The notes beneath the pieces were generated by a model, which was not told the origin of the DNA, ran no database searches, and worked only from the letters and a program-made list of their open reading frames with translations. The translations under genes were made by a program, and so were the position numbers. From Gammaproteobacteria bacterium (GTDB lineage: Bacteria > Pseudomonadota > Gammaproteobacteria > Pseudomonadales > Azotimanducaceae): a stretch of 34,679 nucleotides of DNA. Below, in pieces: positions 6,333-14,638 of the stretch (positions are counted from its first letter, which is position 1; the number at the start of each line of letters is the position of its first letter). The stretch lies in assembly GCA_002726655.1 (NCBI GenBank), contig PBRP01000011.1:1-34679 (forward strand), in the 5' to 3' direction.

Positions 6333-7376
6333 ATGAAGCTTGGATTGAGTATCGGGTATTCGGGTGGTGAGATGCGTCTGCCAGTTGAGAAGGTTCAACT
6401 GGCTGAGCGTCTTGGCTATGACAGCGTCTGGACCGCGGAAGCTTATGGGTCCGACGCATTATCACCGTTGGCCTACCTTGCGGCAAAAACTGAGCGCATC
6501 AGGCTTGGAACGGGAGTCATTCAGCTGGCTGGAAGAACTCCGGCTAACGCGGCCATGACGATCGCCACCATTGATGCCCTGGCGGGTGGCAACCGTGTGA
6601 TCTGTGGCATCGGGGTATCGGGACCGCAGATTGTCGAAGGCTGGTATGGGCAACCGTGGGGCCGGCCTTACTACCGGCTCAAAGACTACGTCACGATCAT
6701 GAAGAAAGTTCTCGCTCGTGAAGAGCCCGTGGAGCACGCAGGGAAGGAGATTTCTTTGCCTTACACTGGCGAAGGTGCGCTGGGCGTGGGTAAGCCACTC
6801 AAATCAATATTGCATATGAATCCGGAGATTCCCATCTGGCTCGGTACCGGTATGGAGTCTACGGTGAAACTCACGGCCGAAATCGCTGACGGCTGGCTAC
6901 CGCTGGGGCTGGTGCCGGAGACCTACAAGACCTATGAGCCCTGGATTGCGCAAGGCCTCGCCAAGGCAGGCAAAGAGCACAGTCAGTTTGAGGCGCAAGG
7001 GGGCGCCGCAGTTGTCGTAACGGACGATGTTCAGTCCGCCCTCGACCGGTTAAAGCCGAACATAGCCCTGTACGTTGGTGGCATGGGGCACAAGACCAAG
7101 AACTTCCACAAAGAAATGATGATCCGTCGGGGATTTGGTGATGCGGCGGAACGCATACAAGAACTGTTTCTTGCCAAGCAGAAGCGAGAGGCAATTGAGG
7201 CAGTACCGGATGAGTTTGTCGATCAGGGTGCTTTGGTAGGCGACAGGGCACGCATTCAGAATCGTTTTAGAGATTGGGAAGACAGCGGGATCACAGGACT
7301 CACCGTCAGTGGTAACGAAGAGGCGTTACGGCTGATGGCAGAAGTAGCGCGACTCAACGTCGATCCGAGCAGTTAA
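6333..7376 (+). CDS. LLM-class flavin (F420/FMN) oxidoreductase
   Basis: A 347-residue luciferase-like TIM-barrel oxidoreductase. Typical segments are MKLGLSIGYSG at the start, AERLGYDSVWTAEAYGSDALSPLAYLAAKTERIRLGTGV, RTPANAAMTIATIDALAGGNRVICGIGVSGPQIVEGWYGQPW, and IPIWLGTGMESTVKLTAEIADGWLPLGLVPE. These match the F420-dependent branch. ATG 6333 is chosen over an upstream GTG (6315) because AAGGGGGGAAC stands just before it. First gene of the plus-strand operon. The family reduces or oxygenates carbonyl or C=C substrates with F420H2 or FMNH2; which cofactor is used here cannot be read from sequence, and F420 synthesis genes are not in the window. Confidence 0.9.
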   Translation: MKLGLSIGYSGGEMRLPVEKVQLAERLGYDSVWTAEAYGSDALSPLAYLAAKTERIRLGTGVIQLAGRTPANAAMTIATIDALAGGNRVICGIGVSGPQIVEGWYGQPWGRPYYRLKDYVTIMKKVLAREEPVEHAGKEISLPYTGEGALGVGKPLKSILHMNPEIPIWLGTGMESTVKLTAEIADGWLPLGLVPETYKTYEPWIAQGLAKAGKEHSQFEAQGGAAVVVTDDVQSALDRLKPNIALYVGGMGHKTKNFHKEMMIRRGFGDAAERIQELFLAKQKREAIEAVPDEFVDQGALVGDRARIQNRFRDWEDSGITGLTVSGNEEALRLMAEVARLNVDPSS

Positions 7377-7399
7377 TCAGTCCAAATGGAGAGAGATAT

Positions 7400-8383
7400 A
7401 TGAGTTCATCAGACACAAAGCCGGAACAGCCGCGCATGGTGAAATGGTCGCCCCCGTACCGGCGGGAAAGCGTCGAGATGCCTGAGTTCGATCTCATCGA
7501 GATCGAGCGGGATGCGCCGATCGGCAGGATCGTGCTGAACTCGCCTGAGAAGCGCAACCCGCTGGGCTATGAACGTCTGCTGCAGATTGAGATGGCGGCC
7601 AAGTTGTTGGAGCTCGACGACTCGATACGCGTGATCATTATCAAGGGGCAGGGGCCAAGTTTCTGCGCAGGTTACGACATGACTCCGGTCAAGAAAGGTG
7701 AGCGCCAACGCAATATGCCACCCGGGGGCTACATTAGTCCAAAACGGGATCGTTTGTGGCAGTCCTACGATCTGGAACACGCGCGCGTATATATGACGCT
7801 ATTCGATCTGCAAAAACCCGTGATCGCTCAGATCCATGGCGCCTGTCTTGCTGGCGGTACCGAGCTGGCCGGTTTCTGTGACCTCAGAATTGTTGCAGAC
7901 GATGCCAAGATAGGCTGGCCGGTGGGACGCAACTGGTCGCCGGGGAATCTGCAATACATTCCATGGTTGGTGGGCATGACCAAAGCCAAGTACTACATGT
8001 TTACTTGCGAACCCATGAGTGGCATCGAGGCGGCTCAAGCTCAATGGGCATCCGAATCCGTACCGGAAGATAAGCTCGAAGAACGCACCGAAGAGCTTGC
8101 GCAGATGATTGCGTTGACACCGACTGACCTGATCATGATGACTAAACGCAGTATCAACCGGCAGTTCGAGATTATGGGCTTTAAAACGGGCATTGCCGCC
8201 AGTGTCGATCTGTTGGCGCTCTCCAGTTTCCGTGACCAGGGCTTGTATACCCCCCGACCCGAAGACGGTGAGGGCGGCGATGAGTTTATGCGCAGGTCAG
8301 AACGAGATGGTCTAAAGGCTGCGCTCAAGTGGCGTGAGGAAACGTTCGGCAACAATTATCGAGGATCTGAATCCACTGAATAG
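7400..8383 (+). CDS. Enoyl-CoA hydratase/isomerase family protein (crotonase fold)
   Basis: At 327 residues this is longer than a typical crotonase (about 260), with a 30-residue polar N-terminal lead and a C-terminal extension (PRPEDGEGGDEFMRRSERDGLKAALKWREE). Oxyanion-hole segments are SFCAGYDM and IHGACLAGGTELAGFCDLR. The usual catalytic-Glu stretch is replaced by IGWPVGRNWSPGNLQYIPWLVG, so it may not be a simple hydratase; crotonases also do isomerisation, hydrolysis and retro-Claisen ring cleavage. GGAGAGAG precedes the ATG. It sits 23 bp after the LLM gene in the same operon. Acts on a CoA ester, or possibly a cyclic diketone-type intermediate, in the cytoplasm. Confidence 0.88.
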   Translation: MSSSDTKPEQPRMVKWSPPYRRESVEMPEFDLIEIERDAPIGRIVLNSPEKRNPLGYERLLQIEMAAKLLELDDSIRVIIIKGQGPSFCAGYDMTPVKKGERQRNMPPGGYISPKRDRLWQSYDLEHARVYMTLFDLQKPVIAQIHGACLAGGTELAGFCDLRIVADDAKIGWPVGRNWSPGNLQYIPWLVGMTKAKYYMFTCEPMSGIEAAQAQWASESVPEDKLEERTEELAQMIALTPTDLIMMTKRSINRQFEIMGFKTGIAASVDLLALSSFRDQGLYTPRPEDGEGGDEFMRRSERDGLKAALKWREETFGNNYRGSESTE

Positions 8384-8410
8384 ACAAACACCGTCTAAGG
8401 GGAAGAAGGC

Positions 8411-8512
8411 ATGCCATCAGTAGAAACCACGATGTCCAAGCGTTTGGAGATGCGGGGTGCGGGTGAGTGGTTGCGTTCGCCGTGGTTGAGTTGGAAGAGG
8501 GGCCTCGAATGA
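8411..8512 (+). CDS. Possible small protein of 33 residues
   Basis: A short frame (MPSVETTMSKRLEMRGAGEWLRSPWLSWKRGLE) with a purine-rich lead AAGGGGAAGAAGGC before its ATG, filling part of the 202-bp gap between the hydratase and the CaiB gene. It has an amphipathic Trp/Arg-rich C-terminal half. No relative is recognised. It may be a genuine small gene, a coupling leader, or chance; the good ribosome-binding site is the only positive evidence. Bases 8513-8585 after it hold nothing recognisable. Confidence 0.3.
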   Translation: MPSVETTMSKRLEMRGAGEWLRSPWLSWKRGLE

Positions 8513-8585
8513 TAAGCAATATTGTGGGTTGTGACGTGGTGCTGCCCGTATTTTCACCCGCTTAATCGCCAGGAGCTCCGTATCC

Positions 8586-9758
8586 ATGCAATATCCGTTG
8601 GAAGGCATAAAAGTTCTGGATTTTTCACGTGTGGTAGCCGGACCTTTTGCCGGTCGACTGCTGGCAGATCTTGGCGCCGATGTGGTCAAAGTCGAACCGC
8701 CGGACGGTGACAATACGCGCCTTCATGGCAAGAACATTCAGGGTATTTCCGGCATGTTCAACCAGCAGAATGCCGGGAAACGCAACGTCTGTCTTGATCT
8801 GCGCAAATCCGGCGCGGTGGCAGTGGCAAAGGAGCTGGCCGCTGTGGCGGACATTGTCCTGGAAAACTATCGTCCCGGTGTCATGAGTAGGCTGGGCGTC
8901 GATTTCGCCGTGTTGAGCGCAGAGAATCCAAAGCTCATCATGCTGTCGATCTCTGGGTTCGGCCATGATAGCCCTGAGTCACATCGACCCTCTTATGCGC
9001 CGGTAGTGCACGCCGAAGTTGGATTGATGCACAGAATGGCTCAGCGTAACGGTACGCCACCAGGAGATCTGCCACTGTCCACTGCGGATACGAATGCGTC
9101 CCTGCATGGCGTGATAGCTGTACTGGCTGCACTCACCATGCGTAACCAGACAGGTAGGGGGCAACACATAGACATGTCCATGATGGATGCCACTTTTGCC
9201 ACCGACGATCGTGCGCATTTCGAAATGGAAGACGCAGTCGACACCCTGCCGGTTTGCCCAATCGTTGATCTGCCATTCGGACAGGTGTTTATAGCCACGG
9301 ATATGAAGCTGTTGTTCAAAAAGCTTAACCGTCACGGTGGTCTGGCGGACCCGACTCCCGAGGGAGCAGATCTCAACACAAAGATAGCTTTGCGCAATCA
9401 AGCCATCGAAGAGCGGCTGAAGCAGTGTGAAAACATCGAGCAACTTGGCGAATTGATGGACACCATCGATTTACCCTGGGGGCAGGTGCGTGATCCTCAT
9501 GATCTTGAAGCTCAAGCGACCCTCAAACACAGAGGCATGATCGTGCAGATTGACGATCGTGCCGGTGGCACCCGTCCCATAGCCGACTCGCCCTATCGCT
9601 TCTCCAACGCCACCAGCGGTGTGCGTGGTCCAGCAGCGCATCGAGGTGAACACAACCGATCTGTGTTGAATGATTGGCTGGGTCTTGCCGATGCATCGAT
9701 CGATGCGCGCATCGATGCCGGCATACTGATCTCGGACTCAAGTGAGCCGCAGGACTAA
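8586..9758 (+). CDS. CaiB/BaiF family CoA-transferase
   Basis: A 390-residue class III CoA-transferase. N-terminal MQYPLEGIKVLDFSRVVAGPFAGRLLADLGADVVKVEPPDGD and NAGKRNVCLDL are diagnostic, and the expected catalytic aspartate is Asp168 in LSTADTNASLHG, followed by TGRGQHIDMSMMDA. The enzyme moves CoA between carboxylates through an aspartyl-CoA thioester, here presumably priming a pathway acid with CoA. AGGAG lies about 10 bp before the ATG. It is mid-operon, 15 bp before the amidohydrolase gene. It is only moderately like the second CaiB of the window (23859-25040), so the two probably act on different acids. Confidence 0.93.
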   Translation: MQYPLEGIKVLDFSRVVAGPFAGRLLADLGADVVKVEPPDGDNTRLHGKNIQGISGMFNQQNAGKRNVCLDLRKSGAVAVAKELAAVADIVLENYRPGVMSRLGVDFAVLSAENPKLIMLSISGFGHDSPESHRPSYAPVVHAEVGLMHRMAQRNGTPPGDLPLSTADTNASLHGVIAVLAALTMRNQTGRGQHIDMSMMDATFATDDRAHFEMEDAVDTLPVCPIVDLPFGQVFIATDMKLLFKKLNRHGGLADPTPEGADLNTKIALRNQAIEERLKQCENIEQLGELMDTIDLPWGQVRDPHDLEAQATLKHRGMIVQIDDRAGGTRPIADSPYRFSNATSGVRGPAAHRGEHNRSVLNDWLGLADASIDARIDAGILISDSSEPQD

Positions 9759-9773
9759 CCGGAAGGAAATAAC

Positions 9774-11030
9774 ATGACCGAGCAAGCAGACATCGAAGAA
9801 CAATTGTTGGCGGCTCAAACATGGCGTACACAAACGCCAGGGCACGCAGGTTGGGAGCGTACAGTTAGGCCAGAAGACGAGAGTAAGCTGTACGTGATCT
9901 CGGCGGACTGCCATGCGATTGAACCGAAGGATTGGATGAACGGTTATATCTCTGACGAGGTGAACGAGCAACTACAGGCCCGCCGCGCCCGCCGTGACAA
10001 AGAGATGGACCAGGAACGCAAGGAAGGTGTACGGGAACCTAAAGATAAAGGGCCTTCTTTACCCTCACACCTGCTTGATCGCTCGAAGATGGCCGGTGAT
10101 GACCTCGAGCGATTCTACTCAGGCCGCTTTGCCGACCAGCGTGTTGAAGACAATGCTCGCGATGGTGTCGACGCAGAAATTATTTTTCCTGGCGCCGCGT
10201 TCCTTGCTGCGCAGATCGCTAATGATGATCCCATGCTGGCCATGCGGTTCTGTGAGGGTTGGAACAATTGGGCCAGGGATTGGTATTCAAATCATTGGGA
10301 TTGCCAATTTCCCATGGCGTTTATCACCACCACTGACGTACCCGCTGCAGTCGCGGAAATTGAACGCGTTGCAAAACTCGGGTTCCGCGGTGTGTGCTTG
10401 CCCAACAAACCAGTTTACGGACCGCAACCGCCTAAAGAGCGCAACTATAACCTGCCTGAATTCGATCCGATCTGGTCTGCTCTTGAAGATACCAACATGC
10501 CGGCTACTTTCCATGTCAGTACTGGCCGTGTTCCGGCCACTGCACGGGGGCCGGGCGGTGCGGTAGCCAACTACGTTGCGCATTGTTGTGTCACCAATAT
10601 CGAACCGCTGGTATTACTGTGTGCGTCGGGTATTTGCGAAAGTCACCCGAAACTCCGCTTCGCGGCAGTCGAGTCCGGCATCGGCTGGGTGTCCTGGAGC
10701 CTGGAAGCCATGGACGAGGCCTATCGCAAACACCACATGTGGGCCAAACCGAAGCTTCCCGAGTTGCCAAGCACCTACTTTCGCCGCCAGGGCTATGCGA
10801 CTTTCGGTGAAGATCAATCGGGATTGGCGCTTGCAGCGGAGTTCGACTTAGTCGACAACTTCTGTTGGGCCAGCGACTACCCTCACCCGGAGGGCACATG
10901 GCCACATTCAACTGCTGCAATCGAGCGTCAGATGGGCCGTTTGAGTGATGCGCAACGAGCCAAAATACTGGGTGAGAATGCAGCTCGACTGCTTGGTATC
11001 GATATTCCAGGTACCCAAAGTCCGGGCTAA
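9774..11030 (+). CDS. Amidohydrolase family protein (Amidohydro_2, ACMSD-like TIM barrel)
   Basis: 418 residues. The first metal-binding motif is SADCHAIEP (Asp45, His47). Later barrel motifs are FHVSTGR, RFAAVESGIGW and, near the end, WASDYPHPEGTWPHS with the metal-ligand Asp and ILGENAARLLGI. This branch includes decarboxylases and C-C or C-N hydrolases with a mononuclear metal site. It differs clearly from the two DADNHYYE-type paralogues elsewhere in the window, so it likely has another reaction. GGAAGGAAA precedes the ATG. Mid-operon between CaiB and the first SDR. The substrate is not predictable; ring-opening hydrolysis or decarboxylation of a CoA-linked or free acid is plausible. Confidence 0.9.
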   Translation: MTEQADIEEQLLAAQTWRTQTPGHAGWERTVRPEDESKLYVISADCHAIEPKDWMNGYISDEVNEQLQARRARRDKEMDQERKEGVREPKDKGPSLPSHLLDRSKMAGDDLERFYSGRFADQRVEDNARDGVDAEIIFPGAAFLAAQIANDDPMLAMRFCEGWNNWARDWYSNHWDCQFPMAFITTTDVPAAVAEIERVAKLGFRGVCLPNKPVYGPQPPKERNYNLPEFDPIWSALEDTNMPATFHVSTGRVPATARGPGGAVANYVAHCCVTNIEPLVLLCASGICESHPKLRFAAVESGIGWVSWSLEAMDEAYRKHHMWAKPKLPELPSTYFRRQGYATFGEDQSGLALAAEFDLVDNFCWASDYPHPEGTWPHSTAAIERQMGRLSDAQRAKILGENAARLLGIDIPGTQSPG

Positions 11031-11056
11031 GACTGTCTCCATGAAGAAGGTACGTT

Positions 11057-11929
11057 ATGAAAGATGTTAAAGGTAAGGTGGCGTTTGTCACCGGTGGGGC
11101 GAGCGGTATCGGCCTGGGAATGGTGCAGTCATTTGCAGCCGCAGGCATGAAGGTCGCGGTGGCAGATATCGAACAGGAGGCCCTCGATCGAGTTAGGAAT
11201 GAGTTCGAATCATCCGCTGCGCAGCTGATTTACCTGCAGGTCGACGTGACCGATCGCGGCGCCATGGAGCAGGCGGCTCAGCAGACGATTGATGCCTTTG
11301 GCAAAGTACACGTTGTGTGTAACAACGCTGGTGTCGCGGTAGCCGGTCGTGTCGACAAAATGGACTACAAAGATTGGGATTGGGTGATGAGCGTCAACGT
11401 AGACGGTGTCATCAACGGCGTGAAGACTTTCGTTGACCGTATCAAAGCCCACGGTGAAGGCGGCCACTTTGTGAATACGGCTTCCATGGCAGGGCAGATG
11501 CCTATTCCTGGCGGCAGTATCTATACCACCAGCAAGTATGCGGTGGTGGGTCTTTCTGAGGTCATGCGCACGGATCTGGCACGCTTCGACATTGGCACGT
11601 CAGTGCTTTGCCCGGGCGGTGTGATTACAAATGTCTCAAACTCCGGGCGTAATCGGCCGGACAGTCTGCAGCTGGTTAAAGACACCTCGAAGCTTGGTAT
11701 GGGCAAGCTTGCCATGGGGGAGAGTGTACTGTCGGACATGCTCGATGCGTCCGTCGTCGGTGATATGGTCCTTGCGGCTGTGTTGGCGAACGATGCCTAC
11801 ATTTTCAGCCACCCTCACCTTCAACCCATTGTTGATGCACGTCATAGAGCAATAAACGAATCCTTTGAGCGTTGGTCGCGCTATCGCCAGGAGCGAGGTA
11901 TCGAAACTGAAGGAAAAGATGATGTATGA
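11057..11929 (+). CDS. Short-chain dehydrogenase/reductase (SDR)
   Basis: A classical SDR of 290 residues. The cofactor loop is TGGASGIG (12-19), Asp37 in VAVADIEQ suggests NAD(H), NNAG at 88-91, and the catalytic set is Ser142, Tyr155 and Lys159 (YTTSK). It oxidises or reduces an alcohol/ketone pair in the pathway. GAAGG lies before the ATG. Its 3' end overlaps the next SDR gene by 11 bp (stop TGA at 11927-11929), so the two are translated together. The extended C-terminal tail beyond residue 250 (HRAINESFERWSRYRQERG) is longer than in minimal SDRs. Confidence 0.93.
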   Translation: MKDVKGKVAFVTGGASGIGLGMVQSFAAAGMKVAVADIEQEALDRVRNEFESSAAQLIYLQVDVTDRGAMEQAAQQTIDAFGKVHVVCNNAGVAVAGRVDKMDYKDWDWVMSVNVDGVINGVKTFVDRIKAHGEGGHFVNTASMAGQMPIPGGSIYTTSKYAVVGLSEVMRTDLARFDIGTSVLCPGGVITNVSNSGRNRPDSLQLVKDTSKLGMGKLAMGESVLSDMLDASVVGDMVLAAVLANDAYIFSHPHLQPIVDARHRAINESFERWSRYRQERGIETEGKDDV

Positions 11930-12758
11930 CCTGAATGGAAAAGTCGCCATCATCACAGGCGGCGCGAGCGGTATGGGGCGCGCTGCGTCCCTGCTCTTTG
12001 CTCAGGCAGGTGCGAATGTCGTGGTAGCGGACCTCAACGACTCCGATGGCGAAGACGTTGTGCAGCTCGCCTCCGGGAGTGGTAACGAAGCTGTGTTTCA
12101 GCACACCGACGTATCCGCCGAGCCGGACATTAAAGCGCTCATCGAGTGCGCGATGGACACGTTTGGTCGCTTGGATATCATGTTCAACAACGCAGGCATA
12201 GGTGGCGCCATCGGCCCGCTTGAAGATGTATCGGTCCAAGAGTGGGACCGAACCCAGGCGGTCTGCCTACGTGGCGTATTCCTTGGTATGAAGCACGCCG
12301 CCGCACCGATGCGCGCGGCTGGTGGTGGCTCGATCATCTCGACCTCATCGACCGGTGGCCTCGAGGGCGCTACAGGCTTGTTTTCCTATAGCGCAGCGAA
12401 AGCCGCGGTCGCGCACCTCACAAAGTGCGCGGCGCTTGAGTTCGCCCGTGATCGCATACGAGTGAATTGCATCGCCCCCGGCGGTATTTCCACACCAATT
12501 CTTTTTGGGATAGCTGGCAATAATAAAGAGGAAGTTGAATCAGGACTCGAGCGGCTACAACCTTATCCGCACGTGGGGCAGCCGCAAGATATCGCCAATG
12601 CGGCCTTGTTTCTGGCCAGTGATGCAGCAGCATTCATCACCGGTCACACGCTGGTCGTGGATGGTGGCGCAACTGCCGGACCCAGATCAGCTGCGCCGAA
12701 AACTGGCCGAAAGCGCAGGAGCCGCTTCGCCGGTCCCTCGTTCGAAAGACCGGAGTAA
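11919..12758 (+). CDS. Short-chain dehydrogenase/reductase (SDR), second copy
   Basis: 279 residues from ATG 11919 (or 278 from the adjacent ATG 11922); AAGGAAAAG directly precedes it, and upstream starts would run through the previous gene. The cofactor loop is ITGGASGMG (12-20), Asp38 in VVVADLND points to NAD(H), NNAG at 90-93, STSS with the catalytic Ser, and Tyr157/Lys161 (YSAAK). The C-terminal FITGHTLVVDGGATAG is the standard end of the SDR fold, here followed by a basic ~20-residue tail (RRSRFAGPSFERPE). It is translationally coupled to the first SDR and probably serves a second alcohol/ketone step. Last gene of the plus operon, ending 11 bp before the convergent BVMO gene. Confidence 0.92.
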   Translation: MMYDLNGKVAIITGGASGMGRAASLLFAQAGANVVVADLNDSDGEDVVQLASGSGNEAVFQHTDVSAEPDIKALIECAMDTFGRLDIMFNNAGIGGAIGPLEDVSVQEWDRTQAVCLRGVFLGMKHAAAPMRAAGGGSIISTSSTGGLEGATGLFSYSAAKAAVAHLTKCAALEFARDRIRVNCIAPGGISTPILFGIAGNNKEEVESGLERLQPYPHVGQPQDIANAALFLASDAAAFITGHTLVVDGGATAGPRSAAPKTGRKRRSRFAGPSFERPE

Positions 12759-12769
12759 ACAAGCTACCG

Positions 12770-14599
12770 CTATTTCAGCTCAAGACCTTTGAGGTCTCCG
12801 TCTGATCGCCAGCTCTCAAGTAATTTGAAGAAGCGGATCGAGCCGCCGCCGTACATGTTTGAGAAAAAACCACCACTGTTGCCAGACGTTCCTTCGCCGT
12901 TGTAATAGCCGGGCGTACATTCGCTGTAAAACCTCTGGCCGATATTGGCCAGGCGCTTAATTTCATCAAGATACTGCTGCTCTGCTTCTGCACTGGCTTC
13001 AATTGTTGATGCGTCGCGGGCACGAGCTTCACTAAGAATATAGGCAAGTTGATTCGCCTGTTCGTCGAGTGCATGGGGCAGGTTGACGGTGTTGGCACCT
13101 TGTGTGATTCCTATGAAGAAACAGTTTGGGAAGCCGTGGCTATGCAGACCGTGCAAGGTGCGTAGCCCATCTGCCCAGTGATCGCTCAAAGTCTGGCCGT
13201 GCTTACCGATGATGTCGTAACCTGCTCGCCTGGTGTAGGAAGTTGCTACCTCGAAACCGGTGGCGAAAATCAGGCAATCAAGTTCATATTCTTTACCGTT
13301 GGCCACTACGCCGTTTTCGGTGAGTCGTTCAACTCCCTTACCATTTGTGTCTACCAATGTGACGTTGTCTCGATTGTAGGTCTGCAGGTATTCATCGTGG
13401 AAACAAGGTCGTTTACAGAATTGGCGATACCAGGGCTTCAATGCTTCAGCTGTTTGGGGATCGTTAACAATGGCTTCTGCACGCTCTCTGATTTGATTCA
13501 TCTTCTTGTAGTCAGTCAGCTCCATCAGATGAGCCCTTTCTGCCTTCGTCAGCCGGCGTCCTAAACTCTTACTGGCTTGTTTGGCCACTATTCCAGTCAG
13601 GTTTCTGATGATTTCCGTCCAGCCGTCTGAAACCATGTCTACGTCTCGGTCCGCTCCAGAGACCAGCGCATTGAAATTCTCCATGCGTTCTTTCTGCCAG
13701 CCAGGCTGCAGAGACTCAGCCCATTGCTGGTCTGTCTCCGAGTTGTTGCGCACATCTATTGACGATGGTGTTCGCTGGAATACAAATAGCTGTTCTGCTG
13801 ATTCGCCAAGATGGGGTATGCACTGGATTGCGGTGGCGCCTGTACCAATAATGCCGACCCGTTTGTCCTTCAGTCCGGTCAGGTTGCCGGAGGCGTCGCC
13901 GCCGGTGTATGCATAGTTCCAACGGCTGGTGTGGAAAGTGAATCCTTTGAACTTATTGATGCCTGGTATGCCGGGTAGTTTGGGTCTGTTCAATGGTCCG
14001 TTGGCCATCGCAACATATTTGGCCTTCATCGCATCCCCTCGATCAGTTTTGATGATCCAGCGGTCTATCGAGTCATCCCACTTGAGTTCGGTGACGCAAG
14101 TCTGCATGCAGGCGTTCTTGTCCAGGTCATAGTGCCGTGCAATTCTTTTGCTGTGCTCAAAGATTTCTGGAGCAAAGGAATACTTATGTTTTGGCATGTA
14201 GCCCAATTCTTCAAGCAGCGGGAAGTAGCAGTACGCCTCTACATCACACTGGGCACCGGGATAACGATTCCAATACCAGGTACCTCCAAAATCCGATGCT
14301 TTTTCGATGACGCGAATATCTTCGAACCCAGCTTCGCGCAATCGCGCGCCCACCAGCAGACCTCCAAAGCCGCCACCGATGATGGCCACTTCAACTTCGT
14401 CGAACAGTGGTTCCCGCTCGACTGCTTCTGCGTAGGGGTCGTCAACGTAATGTGAAAATTCGGCAGTGACCTCGGTATATTGGTCATTGCCTTCTTCTCG
14501 GATACGTTTATCTCTCTCCTCAAGATATTTGGATTTCAGTGCCGTTGGGGAAAAATCGAGTTCCCCCATTAGATCATCAACTGCCTGGACGTCTGACAT
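12770..14599 (-). CDS. Type I Baeyer-Villiger monooxygenase (flavin-containing)
   Basis: 609 residues. The FAD-binding Rossmann motif is IIGGGFGG (73-80), the BVMO fingerprint FxGxxxHxxxW is FKGFTFHTSRW (217-227), and the NADPH motif is IIGTGATA (250-257). An N-terminal extension of ~65 residues (ELDFSPTALKSKYLEERDKR) and the total length are like the long BVMOs acting on steroid side chains or large cyclic ketones rather than the ~540-residue cyclohexanone enzymes. It inserts oxygen next to a ketone to form an ester or lactone. AAAGGAG lies before ATG 14599. Last gene of the long minus operon, 39 bp after the ligase. The SDRs of the convergent operon could supply its ketone substrate. Confidence 0.95.
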   Translation of the reverse strand: MSDVQAVDDLMGELDFSPTALKSKYLEERDKRIREEGNDQYTEVTAEFSHYVDDPYAEAVEREPLFDEVEVAIIGGGFGGLLVGARLREAGFEDIRVIEKASDFGGTWYWNRYPGAQCDVEAYCYFPLLEELGYMPKHKYSFAPEIFEHSKRIARHYDLDKNACMQTCVTELKWDDSIDRWIIKTDRGDAMKAKYVAMANGPLNRPKLPGIPGINKFKGFTFHTSRWNYAYTGGDASGNLTGLKDKRVGIIGTGATAIQCIPHLGESAEQLFVFQRTPSSIDVRNNSETDQQWAESLQPGWQKERMENFNALVSGADRDVDMVSDGWTEIIRNLTGIVAKQASKSLGRRLTKAERAHLMELTDYKKMNQIRERAEAIVNDPQTAEALKPWYRQFCKRPCFHDEYLQTYNRDNVTLVDTNGKGVERLTENGVVANGKEYELDCLIFATGFEVATSYTRRAGYDIIGKHGQTLSDHWADGLRTLHGLHSHGFPNCFFIGITQGANTVNLPHALDEQANQLAYILSEARARDASTIEASAEAEQQYLDEIKRLANIGQRFYSECTPGYYNGEGTSGNSGGFFSNMYGGGSIRFFKLLESWRSDGDLKGLELK

Positions 14600-14638
14600 C
14601 TTGATGTTGCTCCTTTCGTGATTAAAAAAATGTTCGCC

